DNA of 64,000 nt from Arthrobacter sp. GMC3 (GTDB taxonomy: Bacteria; Actinomycetota; Actinomycetes; Actinomycetales; Micrococcaceae): contig NZ_PJIO01000002.1 in the NCBI RefSeq assembly GCF_002929305.1, positions 1-64,000 of the forward strand, given 5' to 3'. Positions 18,810-27,821 of this stretch are shown here, in pieces; positions within the stretch are counted from its first letter, which is position 1; each line of letters begins with the position of its first letter. The notes below the pieces were generated by a model. That model saw only the letters and a program-made list of their open reading frames with translations. It did no database searches and was not told the origin of the DNA. Made by a program: the position numbers and the translations under genes.

Positions 18810-18819
18810 GTACCGGTAC
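18810..18819. promoter_or_regulatory. Palindrome in the lysG-lysE intergenic region
   Basis: A perfect 10-bp palindrome GTACCGGTAC sits in the 70-bp gap between lysG and lysE, 27 bp before the lysE GTG. It is a candidate LysG contact site. Nothing beyond position and symmetry supports this. Confidence 0.35.
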
Positions 18820-18845
18820 TGGTCACTCTAGTAGTTTCAGTAGTT

Positions 18846-19466
18846 GTGATCGCACTTGAAATCCTCTCAACGACAGCCACCGGCCTAGGCGCCGGGCTGG
18901 CCCTCATCATCGCCATCGGCGCCCAAAACGCCTTTGTGTTGCGCCAAGGTCTTCGCGGTGAACACGTGCTGCTGGTGGTGTTGGTGTGCATGCTCAGTGA
19001 CATAGTCCTTATTGCCGCCGGCATCGTTGGGATCGGCGAAGTGGTGCGGGCGGTACCCGCCGTGGTGGTGGTCATTCGGCTGGCTGGAGCGGCGTTCCTG
19101 CTCGCCTACGGTGCCCTGGCAGCCAAGCGGGCCTTCCGCCCGGGCGCCCTCAACGCAAGTGCGCAGCAGGGATCGCTGAGTCGCAGGGCAGTTATGGTGA
19201 CGGTGCTGACGCTGACCTGGCTGAACCCCCATGTCTACCTGGACACCGTGCTGCTGCTGGGCACGCTTGCCAACCAGCACGGTGATTTGCGCTGGTGGTT
19301 TGGCGTTGGCGCAGCACTGGGAAGCGTCATCTGGTTCAGCGCCCTGGGCTTCGGGGCCAAGCTTCTGCGTCCAATTTTCGCCAAGCCCGGCGCGTGGCGG
19401 GTACTGGACGCCATGATCGCCGCGGTCATGGTTTTCCTCGGCGTGAAAATGGCGCTGGGGGCCTAG
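18846..19466 (+). CDS. lysE: LysE basic amino acid exporter
   Basis: A 206-aa membrane protein with about six hydrophobic helices. It has the LysE signature IAIGAQNAFVLRQG near residue 22 and LTWLNPHVYLDT near 124, both closer to LysE/ArgO than to RhtB. It exports lysine and arginine to prevent toxic accumulation, for example during growth on peptides. GTG start at 18846. Its TAG overlaps the stop of the convergent downstream gene in a shared CTAG. Confidence 0.9.
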   Translation: MIALEILSTTATGLGAGLALIIAIGAQNAFVLRQGLRGEHVLLVVLVCMLSDIVLIAAGIVGIGEVVRAVPAVVVVIRLAGAAFLLAYGALAAKRAFRPGALNASAQQGSLSRRAVMVTVLTLTWLNPHVYLDTVLLLGTLANQHGDLRWWFGVGAALGSVIWFSALGFGAKLLRPIFAKPGAWRVLDAMIAAVMVFLGVKMALGA

Positions 19467-19870
19467 AGAAAGTCCATCTCTACCCGCAAGAACGCCTCGG
19501 CGGAGACAATGGACGCGGCAAAGGCCTCCTCCTCCGTGGGCGAGGCCCGCGGTGTGCGGGTGAACCACTCATGGCTGTCCATGCGAACCTTGCTAAAGCC
19601 GTGGCCCGGAGGGGCGTAGAACACGGCAAAACGTTGCACCGGCCATTCAGGTCCGGTCTCGATTGCCACCAGCAAGGCCGCGTTGAGGGCGGGGTTGAAC
19701 CATTGGGCTATGGGGCGGCGGCGGTCGTGGTCGAATAGGCCCGCGGCGTACCGCGAGGCCGATTGCGGCCCCATCTGGGCACACAAACGCTCCCACCACA
19801 ACGGCAGGATCTCGCTGTCGTGGCGAATCCACAGAGCCGGAACCACAGGTTGCTCATCGTGTGCGCCCAT
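19463..19870 (-). CDS. Conserved protein of unknown function
   Basis: A 135-aa soluble protein I do not assign to a family. It is tryptophan-rich at the N-terminus (PALWIRHDSEILPLWWERL) and has an APPGHGFSKVRMDSHEWF segment in the middle. The codon use resembles its neighbours and the frame is free of odd features, so it looks like a real gene. The stop overlaps the convergent lysE stop. No promoter or operon partner is evident. Confidence 0.6.
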   Translation of the reverse strand: MGAHDEQPVVPALWIRHDSEILPLWWERLCAQMGPQSASRYAAGLFDHDRRRPIAQWFNPALNAALLVAIETGPEWPVQRFAVFYAPPGHGFSKVRMDSHEWFTRTPRASPTEEEAFAASIVSAEAFLRVEMDFL

Positions 19871-19945
19871 AAGTCAATATTAGCGATCAGGGACACAGTA
19901 TCTAGGGGTGGATCCAGCAAAAATCATGGCAGGTGAGGGCGGCGC

Positions 19946-20950
19946 CTATTCGCACCCTACGCCGTCGCCGTCGCCGTCAAACTTGCTCTGGAATCCTGGC
20001 TGTCCGGCCCGGATGGGGGCGGCGCCCGCTGCCCGGACGGCGGCACAATTCTTGTAGTAGATGTCAGCGGCTGGAGCCTGTGCGGGTGCCTGCGCGGGGG
20101 CAGGGTTGGCCGGAGGGGCCGCTGCCTCGGCGGCGGGGGCACCCTGGCTGGTGGGCACCGTTGCATCGGTGCAGCTTCCAAGAACCACGGTCATTGCATC
20201 GTGTTCGGCGGCGGTAACCCAAAGCTTGTAGGTGGCTTTTACGGAAATTTGCCGCGCCACATAGTTGCAGCGGTACGCCCTGCTCGGCGGCAACCAGGTG
20301 GCGGCGTCGCCGTCGCTCTTTTGCTGGTTGGCGGGGCCATCAACGGCCAGTAGGTTCAGCGGATCGTTGGCCAAGGCCGTGCGCTGCTGCACGGTGAGTT
20401 GCTGAGCGCCTTTCTGCCAGGCATCGCTGAGCGCCACCACATGGTCAATTTGCACGGCGGAACTGGTGTCTGTCCCGCGTACAAAGGAAATGGACGTGGC
20501 CGTATAGGGGTCTGCCAGCACGCCGCTAAGGACCGTGCAATCCTGGGTTCCCGGCTTGTATGTCTTGGCACTCAGGTCCCGGTTCAGGATGTCATTGCGT
20601 GTGTCGCAGCCGTTCTTGTCCACATCCGCCCACGCCTGGCCAAATTCCGTGCGGCTGTACCCGGTCTTCGGCGCCCTGCCCTTGACGGGGAGTGTCGCCA
20701 GAACATCCAGGGCCTTGGACGCGAACTCTGGCTCGGTGTTGGCCGCCAGATCCGCGCCGCCGGCATCCGGTGCGTGATCGCCATCCATCGGGGCAGAATC
20801 ACCCGGGGCTTCCGCTACGTCCAACGCCGGGGCGCCCGCAGGTGCTGGTGCGCCGCCGCAGGCCGTGGCCAGTAACAAGACGGTGGCAAGGACCGTCCCC
20901 AGGATGAAATCGGTGGTCCGGGAGGGGCCGGCGGTACGGATCTTGCGCAA
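19946..20950 (-). CDS. Secreted lipoprotein with HNH endonuclease (DUF1524-like) and Excalibur domains
   Basis: About 334 aa. The N-terminal signal peptide has a basic N-region, a hydrophobic core and lipobox LATAC, so it should be a membrane-anchored lipoprotein. An Ala/Pro/Asp-rich linker follows. The nuclease core contains NGCDTRNDIL, the HNH-type QIDHVVALSDAWQ, and NDPLNLLAVDGPANQQKSD, as in DUF1524/GmrSD-C nucleases. The C-terminus is an Excalibur calcium-binding motif (YYKNCAAVRAAG then DGDGDGVGCE). An extracellular, Ca-dependent nuclease for DNA scavenging or competence is the likely role. Start uncertain: TTG 20950 (GAAAGAG upstream) or TTG 20989. Confidence 0.82.
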   Translation of the reverse strand: MRKIRTAGPSRTTDFILGTVLATVLLLATACGGAPAPAGAPALDVAEAPGDSAPMDGDHAPDAGGADLAANTEPEFASKALDVLATLPVKGRAPKTGYSRTEFGQAWADVDKNGCDTRNDILNRDLSAKTYKPGTQDCTVLSGVLADPYTATSISFVRGTDTSSAVQIDHVVALSDAWQKGAQQLTVQQRTALANDPLNLLAVDGPANQQKSDGDAATWLPPSRAYRCNYVARQISVKATYKLWVTAAEHDAMTVVLGSCTDATVPTSQGAPAAEAAAPPANPAPAQAPAQAPAADIYYKNCAAVRAAGAAPIRAGQPGFQSKFDGDGDGVGCE

Positions 20951-21115
20951 GGCGGTGCTCTTTCGTGGAAACGAGGGGGTGACCCACAACCCTATCCCGG
21001 GGACCGGCCGGCAAGAGCCATGCAGCTGAGCAGGTGGGGATGCCGAAGCAGACTTTTACCCCTGCTATGTCAACCTCAAATGACCGATGCGGCATCCCGG
21101 CCGTTGGGACGGGCC

Positions 21116-21979
21116 CTAAACCGGTTGCAGCAGTGCCAGAATGTTTTTGAGGATTTCCTCGCCGGCCAGGACGCCCCGCACGGAGGTGAGGCGCAGATGC
21201 GGGGCCAGGTATCCGGCGTCGTGCATCTCACCATGGAGCGGACGGAAGGCGATGTCGGCGTTGGCCAGCATGTCCTGATCCAAAAGAGAGTCACCGGCGG
21301 CCATGACAGTGGTGGCCCCCGTGCGACGCGCCACCTCGGCCAGTGCGTCGGTCTTGTTGATGGGCACCGGTACGCAATACAGTTTGCGGCCCTGTACGGA
21401 CACCGTCCACCCCGCCGTTGCGCACATGGCGGTCAGGTTTGCCAAAAATGCTGCGGGCATAGCGTCCCGCTCGATGATGGCGTAGACGAAGAGGTCCTCG
21501 GCCCGTCGCAAACGCAAAATCCAACTGGCGAAAGCCGGGTCGGAAAGGTACTCCTCGACGGTCTCCAGGGGCGCACAGTCGGCGGCGATTCGCAGCCTCA
21601 GATGCTCCTGCCAATGGGGATCGCGCACCCCTCGATGCAACAGCACGCCGCCGTTGGAAGTAATCGCGTATTCCGGGACCGGCCCGGGCAGTTGCACTCG
21701 CTCGTACTGAGCCTGCGTGCGCGTGGTGACGGGGACAAACGTCGAGGCGTCCATGACTTCAAGCAGGAGGTTCTCGGCGGTGCGGGTCATATAAGAGAGG
21801 GGAGCGCCGTCATAGACCTCGGCCACCATCATGGGCGGGGCGTCCTTGTCTGCGCCCTCGAGCCACAGGGCATTCTTGGAGTAGATCAGCGTCCTATCAA
21901 GATCACAGGCCACCACGACGGTACTGGTGAGCCCGGGCGCTGAGACGGCGGGTTCATCAAGTGTCAGGGTCTCATGCAT
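21116..21979 (-). CDS. HAD-superfamily hydrolase of the ter biosynthetic module
   Basis: A 287-aa HAD phosphatase with motif I ACDLDRTLIYSKN near residue 24 and motif IV VMAAGDSLLDQDML near 228, of the Cof/SPP-like type. It is the last gene of the ter biosynthetic module. In such clusters (described by Anantharaman and co-workers for ter systems) HAD, phosphoribosyltransferase, StiP/PELOTA and CitE-like enzymes are proposed to make a nucleoside-like metabolite. The start overlaps the stop of the preceding StiP gene by 8 nt, indicating coupling. Confidence 0.85.
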   Translation of the reverse strand: MHETLTLDEPAVSAPGLTSTVVVACDLDRTLIYSKNALWLEGADKDAPPMMVAEVYDGAPLSYMTRTAENLLLEVMDASTFVPVTTRTQAQYERVQLPGPVPEYAITSNGGVLLHRGVRDPHWQEHLRLRIAADCAPLETVEEYLSDPAFASWILRLRRAEDLFVYAIIERDAMPAAFLANLTAMCATAGWTVSVQGRKLYCVPVPINKTDALAEVARRTGATTVMAAGDSLLDQDMLANADIAFRPLHGEMHDAGYLAPHLRLTSVRGVLAGEEILKNILALLQPV

Positions 21980-23141
21980 GGTGCACCGCCTTGCCGTCGG
22001 CGCCCACAGCGCTTTTGTCGAACAGTGGATTGATCAGGCCAACGCAGCTGTAGGGCAGTTCGGGGACTTCTTCGACCGGGACGCCGCGTTGCTCAGCCAG
22101 CAGCAGGACGTGGGCGACGTCGGCGCGGGCATCGGGATTTACCAGCACCTTCCACGGCACCCGGCGCAGCAGCACACGCGTGGTCTCCCCAACGCCTGGC
22201 TTCACCAGGTTCACATTGTTGATGCCGTACTCGGAGCTGATCCGCTCCACCGCCTGCCAGCCCACCCAGCTAGGTGTCCTGTCAAGGCCCGCCAGGGCTG
22301 CCACTTCCGTTTCGACGGCGCCGCGGACGGCGGAAAACTGGCTGGAGATGGCGTCCAGAAACTCTTCCGAGACATCATTGGGTGCCAATTCCGCATAGAA
22401 CTTGGCTCCGTGGAATTCGTCAGGGCCAATGTGTTCGGTGTTGAAGACGGTGCGCGAGACCAGACCGGAAACCGTGGAGTTCAGGCAGGCGGAGGGGATC
22501 AGGTAGTCCTCCCGCGTGCCGTACAGCTCCACGCAGTGGCCGGGATCGGCCAGGACGGCCAGATCGGCGGGGAAGCGCACGCCGTCGCTCTTTTCAAAGG
22601 CGTCCAAGGCGGCGGCAAGTTCCTTGGAAATGGCGCCCTTGCCCGTCCAGCCATCGACGAACATGATCCGTGCAGGGTCAAAGTTCGCGGCTAAATAGCG
22701 CAACGCCACCTGGTCAAGACCTACGCCGCGCACGATGCTCATGGTGAAGTGTGGGGCGTCGATCCCGTGGACCGCCTGCGCCCAGCGGCGCATCAAAATC
22801 CCGATGGGCGTGCCGGCCCGGGCCAGTGAAACCAGCACCGGCTGGTTGTTTCGCGCAGCCAGCACCAGTTCCGTCACGACTCCCACAGCCGTGGCAATCC
22901 GTTCGCCCGAACGTTCCAGTGCGTCCTGGTACAACGCCTGGTATTCGGGGCTCGGGGTGTATTCCACCGGCAGAGATTCGGCATAGTTCGCGGCACCGGA
23001 CTGGATGGCATGCTCCCGCTCGGCCGTGGGCGCCTCCAACGCCAGGTGGCTCAAATCCTGCAGCAGCCACGTGACCTCGCCGGGGGCGTAGGAGCCAAAC
23101 TCCGGCCCGGTCAACGGAACCGGAAGGGCGGTGGTGCTCAT
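21972..23141 (-). CDS. StiP/PELOTA-domain phosphoribosyltransferase-like protein of ter module
   Basis: A 389-aa protein matching the 'cysteine protease StiP' family, which is now viewed as phosphoribosyltransferase-like, with a C-terminal PELOTA RNA-binding-like region (GVPVEEVPELPYSCVGLI). The core LVSLARAGTPIGILMRRW and the PRTase-like IMFVDGWTGKGAI are visible. Its start overlaps the stop of the upstream phosphoribosyltransferase (ATGA). The predicted role is assembly of the ter module's nucleotide-like product; no biochemical activity can be assigned from sequence. Confidence 0.82.
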   Translation of the reverse strand: MSTTALPVPLTGPEFGSYAPGEVTWLLQDLSHLALEAPTAEREHAIQSGAANYAESLPVEYTPSPEYQALYQDALERSGERIATAVGVVTELVLAARNNQPVLVSLARAGTPIGILMRRWAQAVHGIDAPHFTMSIVRGVGLDQVALRYLAANFDPARIMFVDGWTGKGAISKELAAALDAFEKSDGVRFPADLAVLADPGHCVELYGTREDYLIPSACLNSTVSGLVSRTVFNTEHIGPDEFHGAKFYAELAPNDVSEEFLDAISSQFSAVRGAVETEVAALAGLDRTPSWVGWQAVERISSEYGINNVNLVKPGVGETTRVLLRRVPWKVLVNPDARADVAHVLLLAEQRGVPVEEVPELPYSCVGLINPLFDKSAVGADGKAVHHA

Positions 23142-24613
23142 GGGTTTTCCTCTGCTGCTGCCGTAGTGGGGTGCGGTGTTGGGTAGTCTGCGGGCAAGAG
23201 CACCACGACGACGTCATCGGCCGCGGTTTGTAGTGCAGTTGCCAGCCCCACAAGCCCGGCGGTGGCGCTGCCCCGCGTGATGTCACCTATGCTGGTGCCG
23301 GGCTCGGGGAACGCAACAATAGTGCCCGGGCGCCGGCCGGTTCCGGTGAGGTTGTAGGCGTACCTGACACCTGGCCCGTCGGCTGTCAGGTCGTGACTGG
23401 CAAACGTCAGTGCCCCTGCGATGGCGTAGTCTTCCCTGTCGATGGGCACAATGGGGGAACGGGTGGTGGTGGAGAACTGCACCTCGACGCCGGGGCGCAG
23501 CCGCTGAAGTTGCGTCGCGACAGCAAGCGGAAGGAACATGTTCTCCTCGGTACCCACCACAACGACGGGGCCTTGCGATGCCTGGCGGTCCAGAAGGTTC
23601 GCCACCTTGTCAGCTACAAAGGCGATGGTTTCCGGCGCTGGCGGGGCCGTATTGCCAAAGCGGTCGCTGCGGATGGGGGTGACGTCCTCGGGCATGAATT
23701 CCAAGATTGACAGTCGCCCGGGCTGTGCCGTTGTGGATAGCTGTTGCGGCAGTCCGTCGATCAGCTCTGCCGCCCGGTCCAGGATGTCCCCGCCCAGTTC
23801 AATGGAACCGGTACCCAGGGCCACCACCGAAATTCGGCAGCCCAGCTCGGCGGCCAGGGCGTCAAAGCGCTCGCGGTCAGCGGCTGCTCGCAGGTCGATC
23901 AGCGCCGCCACCACATAGCTGGGGTGCGGCACCAAGGCATGCAGTTCGCGGATGGTGTTGATGACGGTGGAACCGGTGCTGAGCTCGTCGTCGACCAAAA
24001 TAACCGGGCCCTTGCCAGCTAGCCAGTGCGGATCGGTGGGCACCAACAAATGCGATGTGGCGTGCGAATGCCCCTCCTGGAACCCGGCAGCCTCCGCAAC
24101 GCCCGGGGTGGCATGCCGGGTCGAGTGGATGTAATAGGCGCCCAGGGCATTGGCTACGAGTCGGCCAAGGCCGGTAGCCGTTTCGGCGTAGCCAATTACG
24201 ACGGCGTCGGGCACGCGGGTGCGCAGGCCAGTTACATGTTCGGCGAAAGAGTCGATGGCCCGGCGCCTCTGATCGGCAGAAGTGCCGGGTGCCAAGACGG
24301 CCGTGAGCTGTGCCGCCGCCAGCTGGATGGAACTTTCATCCGCAAGCGGTTGGGTGTGCCCGGCGTCGGCCAACGCCTGTGCCACGAAGGCCCCCAGCAG
24401 TTCGCCGGCGGCCATGACAAGTGCCGGTTCGGTGGGGATGTGCTTGGCGAGGACCTGCGATACCAGCAGGTGCGCTCGTTTGGGATTTCGGCGCAGGGCC
24501 AGGCCTACTAGGTCTTCTACTGCCACTGCGCTCGCGGGATCGGAGTGGATGCGGATGCCTAGGGCAGATGCGAGGAAGCTGCCGCTCCAGGGCGCAGGGC
24601 TGGGCCCGCTCAT
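23138..24613 (-). CDS. Phosphoribosyltransferase family protein (TRSP domain) of ter module
   Basis: A 491-aa protein. The N-terminal type I phosphoribosyltransferase domain carries the PRPP loop VILVDDELSTGSTVIN near residue 210. The C-terminal half (from ~330, TIRSDRFG-like region) fits the TRSP domain usually fused to these enzymes. The ATG at 24613 overlaps the aldolase stop (ATGA), and its own stop overlaps the StiP start. It probably transfers ribose-5-phosphate to an unknown base-like acceptor in the ter pathway. Confidence 0.83.
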   Translation of the reverse strand: MSGPSPAPWSGSFLASALGIRIHSDPASAVAVEDLVGLALRRNPKRAHLLVSQVLAKHIPTEPALVMAAGELLGAFVAQALADAGHTQPLADESSIQLAAAQLTAVLAPGTSADQRRRAIDSFAEHVTGLRTRVPDAVVIGYAETATGLGRLVANALGAYYIHSTRHATPGVAEAAGFQEGHSHATSHLLVPTDPHWLAGKGPVILVDDELSTGSTVINTIRELHALVPHPSYVVAALIDLRAAADRERFDALAAELGCRISVVALGTGSIELGGDILDRAAELIDGLPQQLSTTAQPGRLSILEFMPEDVTPIRSDRFGNTAPPAPETIAFVADKVANLLDRQASQGPVVVVGTEENMFLPLAVATQLQRLRPGVEVQFSTTTRSPIVPIDREDYAIAGALTFASHDLTADGPGVRYAYNLTGTGRRPGTIVAFPEPGTSIGDITRGSATAGLVGLATALQTAADDVVVVLLPADYPTPHPTTAAAEENP

Positions 24614-25782
24614 GACATGCTCGCTTCCAGGAGATCCACGAACGTGACGTCGTCGGCCGCAACACCAAAGGCCTGCGCGCGCAACAGGATCCGTTGCGCC
24701 CACGCCTGGTGTGGCTTCATCTCGTTCATCTTGTTGCGGTACGGGGAGGCTGCGGCACCCCCGCCCACATTGCCGGCGATGGCTGTGGCGTCCAGGAATT
24801 CCTCATGGCTGACAACGCTCATGGCGTGGACCAGGGCGACGTGCGTGGGGTGGATGACCGTCTTGCCGAGCAGGCCGTTGGCCAGATCCAGCTCGATCTC
24901 CCGGATCAACGTGTCAAGGTTTGCGGTCATGATCCTGGTGCGCAATTCTTGTTCGGAGGCGCCCACGAACGGGGTCAGGCGCAGCTGCGGGCGCAGCACC
25001 CGTTCGGTGTTTGCGTAGTGTTCCCAGACGGGTCCGGAGATCACGAAGCCGCCGTCGGGCCGGCCCAGGACGTTGACAATGTCACCGATGACGCCGGCCA
25101 CCACGTTGACGTCGTAGATGGTCAGATCGCGGGAACGGCGCAGCCCAAAGGCGCTGGACATGTCGGTGGCACCGATGCGCACGGACAAGATGTCCTCCCG
25201 GTTGGCGCGCAAAAGCTCATGGATGTTCGTTAGCGCCTGCGCACGAGTTTCCAGATGGATGACGGCCGGTGATTCCAGGATCGGCATGATCCGCAGGCGC
25301 CGGCCGGTCCCATCGAGACCCTGTTCGGCCTGGATGGTGTGCAGGGCATCAAGGAATGCTGCGCCCGCCCCCGTTTCGTTGTCGAACTTGGGGATCACAA
25401 AACCGGTCAGGATCGACAAACTGTGGCCGGCGCGGCGCGAGACGCTGAGCATTTGTTCGGGTGTGCGGACCCGCACAAACAGCAAGGGCAGGTCGCCGTC
25501 GTGCTCCGACAAGCGAGAAAGCGCCTGAACCACGTTGCTCTCTGCCGCCGGAACATCGGCGTCGGGAATGGAGTCCTCAAGGCACAGCACCATGGATGCG
25601 CAGCCCAAGTCGCGCTGACGCAGGACGTCCTTGACTAGATCTGCACGGTTCGCCGGGGTGTAAAGCGTGCCGCCCAGGGCAACGGCCAGCAGCCCCGGGT
25701 CAGTAGTGGCCGTCAACTCCTGCGGTTGCCGAAAAAACAGCCGGCTCAGCTGGGACGGTGTGAGGTACCGAAAGTGTCGCAT
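24610..25782 (-). CDS. HpcH/HpaI aldolase/citrate lyase (CitE-like) family protein of ter module
   Basis: A 390-aa CitE/HpcH-like TIM-barrel enzyme. Signatures include LYTPANRADL, MVLCLEDSIPD (acidic metal ligand), and LRIMPILESPAVIHLETR, with VRIGATDMSSAFGLRR typical of the ter-linked subfamily. It probably performs an aldol or lyase step using a Mg-bound keto acid. ATG at 25782 preceded by AAAGGG. It begins the four-gene biosynthetic block, 66 bp after the TerA/TerD-like gene. Confidence 0.85.
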   Translation of the reverse strand: MRHFRYLTPSQLSRLFFRQPQELTATTDPGLLAVALGGTLYTPANRADLVKDVLRQRDLGCASMVLCLEDSIPDADVPAAESNVVQALSRLSEHDGDLPLLFVRVRTPEQMLSVSRRAGHSLSILTGFVIPKFDNETGAGAAFLDALHTIQAEQGLDGTGRRLRIMPILESPAVIHLETRAQALTNIHELLRANREDILSVRIGATDMSSAFGLRRSRDLTIYDVNVVAGVIGDIVNVLGRPDGGFVISGPVWEHYANTERVLRPQLRLTPFVGASEQELRTRIMTANLDTLIREIELDLANGLLGKTVIHPTHVALVHAMSVVSHEEFLDATAIAGNVGGGAAASPYRNKMNEMKPHQAWAQRILLRAQAFGVAADDVTFVDLLEASMS

Positions 25783-25847
25783 GTGCCCTTTCGCACTATT
25801 TTCAAGAATTGGGGTGCTGCGCTGCGGCAGGGCACACTCGACGCTGG

Positions 25848-26669
25848 TTAACGCCGGTAAGAGGAGACCGGCGCCGCGTGCGTCATGGTGAAGTCAAACT
25901 CCTGCCAGATCTGCAGATCGGACCAACCGTGCGGAACCGGCTCGGCCCGCAGTTCCAGCACATTGCCAATACGCAGTGCCAGGACAAGGATCTGGGTGCC
26001 GTCGGCTGGCGGTGGCACGGCCACAGACGCGCCGCTAAAAATCTGCACACCCATGGGCCGGGTGCCACGGTTGATGAAAATGGCCCGCCGGAGCTGGCGA
26101 ATGTGGCGCAGGGTCACCAGGGCGTTCTGGCCGTCGTAGCCCGCCAGGGGCCGGTTCCCCTTGGTCATCACGGTGCTGCCAGCGGTGTGCCCGTCGACGT
26201 CGGCGCCGCCGGTCACCCGCCGCACGCTCTCCCACGCCATGGCGGTGCTGCCGCTGACAACCAGGGTTCCCACAGCCGATTCCAGGGCCGATAACCGCAG
26301 GACACGATCCTGTATGTTCAGTTCATAAATGTCTCTGATTCCAGGGGCGGGGAAGAGAAGTTCCACCTCATGGTCCATAACGGTTGCGGCCTCGCGCAGA
26401 GCCTTGAGTTTTTGCGCCCGGGGGTTGGCGGACGACGCCGGGGCGTTGTGTCCCAGCACCAGGCCAGCTGATGCTTGCCGTGCCGATGGTGCGGGCGATG
26501 GTGGCTGAGGTGCCAGCGGGCGGCCCAGATTCAAGCCACCTGAGGTTGGGGTTGCCGGCGGTGCCGTTGCAATCATAGGCACGCTGGGTGCCGCTGATGC
26601 CTGCCCGGGTTTGATCCGGCGTCGTAAATACGGCAGATCCGTGCGAGGGGTGGGGGACCTATTGATCAT
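25848..26669 (-). CDS. Ter-cluster protein with Pro/Ala-rich N-terminus (TerA/TerD-like)
   Basis: A 273-aa protein. Residues ~1-90 are a proline- and alanine-rich, probably disordered linker. The remaining ~180 residues have the strand pattern of the TerD superfamily but lack the strong Asp-rich Ca sites of the other paralogs (MGVQIFSGASVAV and LEFDF-like segments instead). Position between a terD gene and the CitE-like gene suggests a TerA-like adaptor. The family call is tentative. The start ATG is 3 bp after the upstream terD stop, with no good Shine-Dalgarno, so it may depend on coupling. Confidence 0.6.
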   Translation of the reverse strand: MINRSPTPRTDLPYLRRRIKPGQASAAPSVPMIATAPPATPTSGGLNLGRPLAPQPPSPAPSARQASAGLVLGHNAPASSANPRAQKLKALREAATVMDHEVELLFPAPGIRDIYELNIQDRVLRLSALESAVGTLVVSGSTAMAWESVRRVTGGADVDGHTAGSTVMTKGNRPLAGYDGQNALVTLRHIRQLRRAIFINRGTRPMGVQIFSGASVAVPPPADGTQILVLALRIGNVLELRAEPVPHGWSDLQIWQEFDFTMTHAAPVSSYRR

Positions 26670-26672
26670 TGG

Positions 26673-27224
26673 CTAGAGGCTGATTCCGAAGTCCTTGGCC
26701 ACGCCGGCCAAGCCCGTGGTGTAGCCCTGGCCCAGGGCACGGAACTTCCATTCGGTGCGGTGCCTGTAGAGCTCGCCGAAGATCAACGCCGTGACGGATT
26801 CCATGTTGGAGGCGGGGATGTCGAACCGCAGAATCTCCCGGTCCCCGGCCGTGGAGAGGCGGATATGAGAATTACGCACGGAGGCAAAAGTGCCCTTGCC
26901 GCGCACGTCCGGGTCTACGTAGACAAAAAAGACGATCTTGGTGATGTCCTCCGGGACCAGTGAGAGAGCAACGTCAATCTGCTCTTGATCCTCATCCCCC
27001 GAAAAGGCGACCGAGGCGTCGGCGCTGACAATCTGGTTGAAGAAAACCAGATGATCGTTGGAGGCTGCCACACCGTTGGCATCACACATGACGGCAAAAG
27101 GCACCAGCTCGGCGCTGGGACCGTGGCTGGGGATGGTGTCCCAGCCCAAGCCCACCACCACGTGATCCAGTCCCGGGTTTTCAACTGTCAGGGCAGCATT
27201 GGCCCCGGCTACTAGTGTTGCCAC
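26673..27224 (-). CDS. TerD family stress protein (divergent paralog)
   Basis: A 183-aa TerD-domain protein. Visible motifs are VVGLGWDT, DHLVFFNQ and, at the end, EWKFRALGQGYTTGLAGVAKDFG. It is more divergent than the three other terD genes here, and one Ca site is changed (SGDEDQEQIDVAL lacks the GDGAGDDEQ form). GTG start with GGAAGG six bases upstream. The start lies inside the 3' end of the preceding gene (13-nt overlap). Confidence 0.83.
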   Translation of the reverse strand: MATLVAGANAALTVENPGLDHVVVGLGWDTIPSHGPSAELVPFAVMCDANGVAASNDHLVFFNQIVSADASVAFSGDEDQEQIDVALSLVPEDITKIVFFVYVDPDVRGKGTFASVRNSHIRLSTAGDREILRFDIPASNMESVTALIFGELYRHRTEWKFRALGQGYTTGLAGVAKDFGISL

Positions 27225-27784
27225 GACTGGCCTTCCAAACGCAATGGGTCCCTTTCGGCGGGTACATGGGGTGCGGGTCGGTGTTCGAGTTGCAAGGCGG
27301 CGTCCTGGCCGGCAAATTTGTCGGCCAGGAAACGCCCATGGGTGGAAAGTTCCTCGACGGCGCCGATCCGGATCTGGTTGAGCAGATCGGCCAAGGTTTC
27401 TTCCAAGGTGGCCAGCTGCTCGGCAAACATGAACGTCGCCTTGGATTCGCCGTCGTGGTGCTCCGGCGGCAGGGCCAAATAAGCTTGCAACGGCGTGGGC
27501 ACATAAGAACAGATCATGGCGTTGAGCAGCACCCGCTGTTCGGTGGAACAGCCACGGATGCTGATGTCCGTCACAGCCTCGCGCATCAGGTCACCCAAAT
27601 GGCGCAACTGGGAGGTCAACAGGGGTGGCAGATGACTGCCGGAACGGCGCACTGCAGTACGGAGCGAGTCCACCGCAGTTCCCATTTCGGCGATTTCCGC
27701 CGCCACGGGGTCCAATGCGTCGGCGGGCGGCACTGCCGGTTCTTGCCCGCCCCCGAAGAGACCACCTACAAAACGGCCAATCAT
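27212..27784 (-). CDS. Ter-cluster protein of unknown function (TelA partner)
   Basis: A 190-aa soluble, helical protein I cannot place in a named family. It begins MIGRFVGGLFGGGQEP, and helices follow through STEQRVLLNAMICSYVP and ATLEETLADLLNQIRIGAVEEL. It sits 37 bp after telA and overlaps the next terD gene by 13 nt, so it belongs to the ter operon and may work with TelA. The start at 27784 has AAAGGG upstream; an in-frame extension upstream runs antisense-like through the telA end and is unlikely. Confidence 0.7.
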   Translation of the reverse strand: MIGRFVGGLFGGGQEPAVPPADALDPVAAEIAEMGTAVDSLRTAVRRSGSHLPPLLTSQLRHLGDLMREAVTDISIRGCSTEQRVLLNAMICSYVPTPLQAYLALPPEHHDGESKATFMFAEQLATLEETLADLLNQIRIGAVEELSTHGRFLADKFAGQDAALQLEHRPAPHVPAERDPLRLEGQSWQH

Positions 27785-27821
27785 TGTGGTTCCCTTTGCT
27801 TCGAAGAAAGTATTTCCTAGG

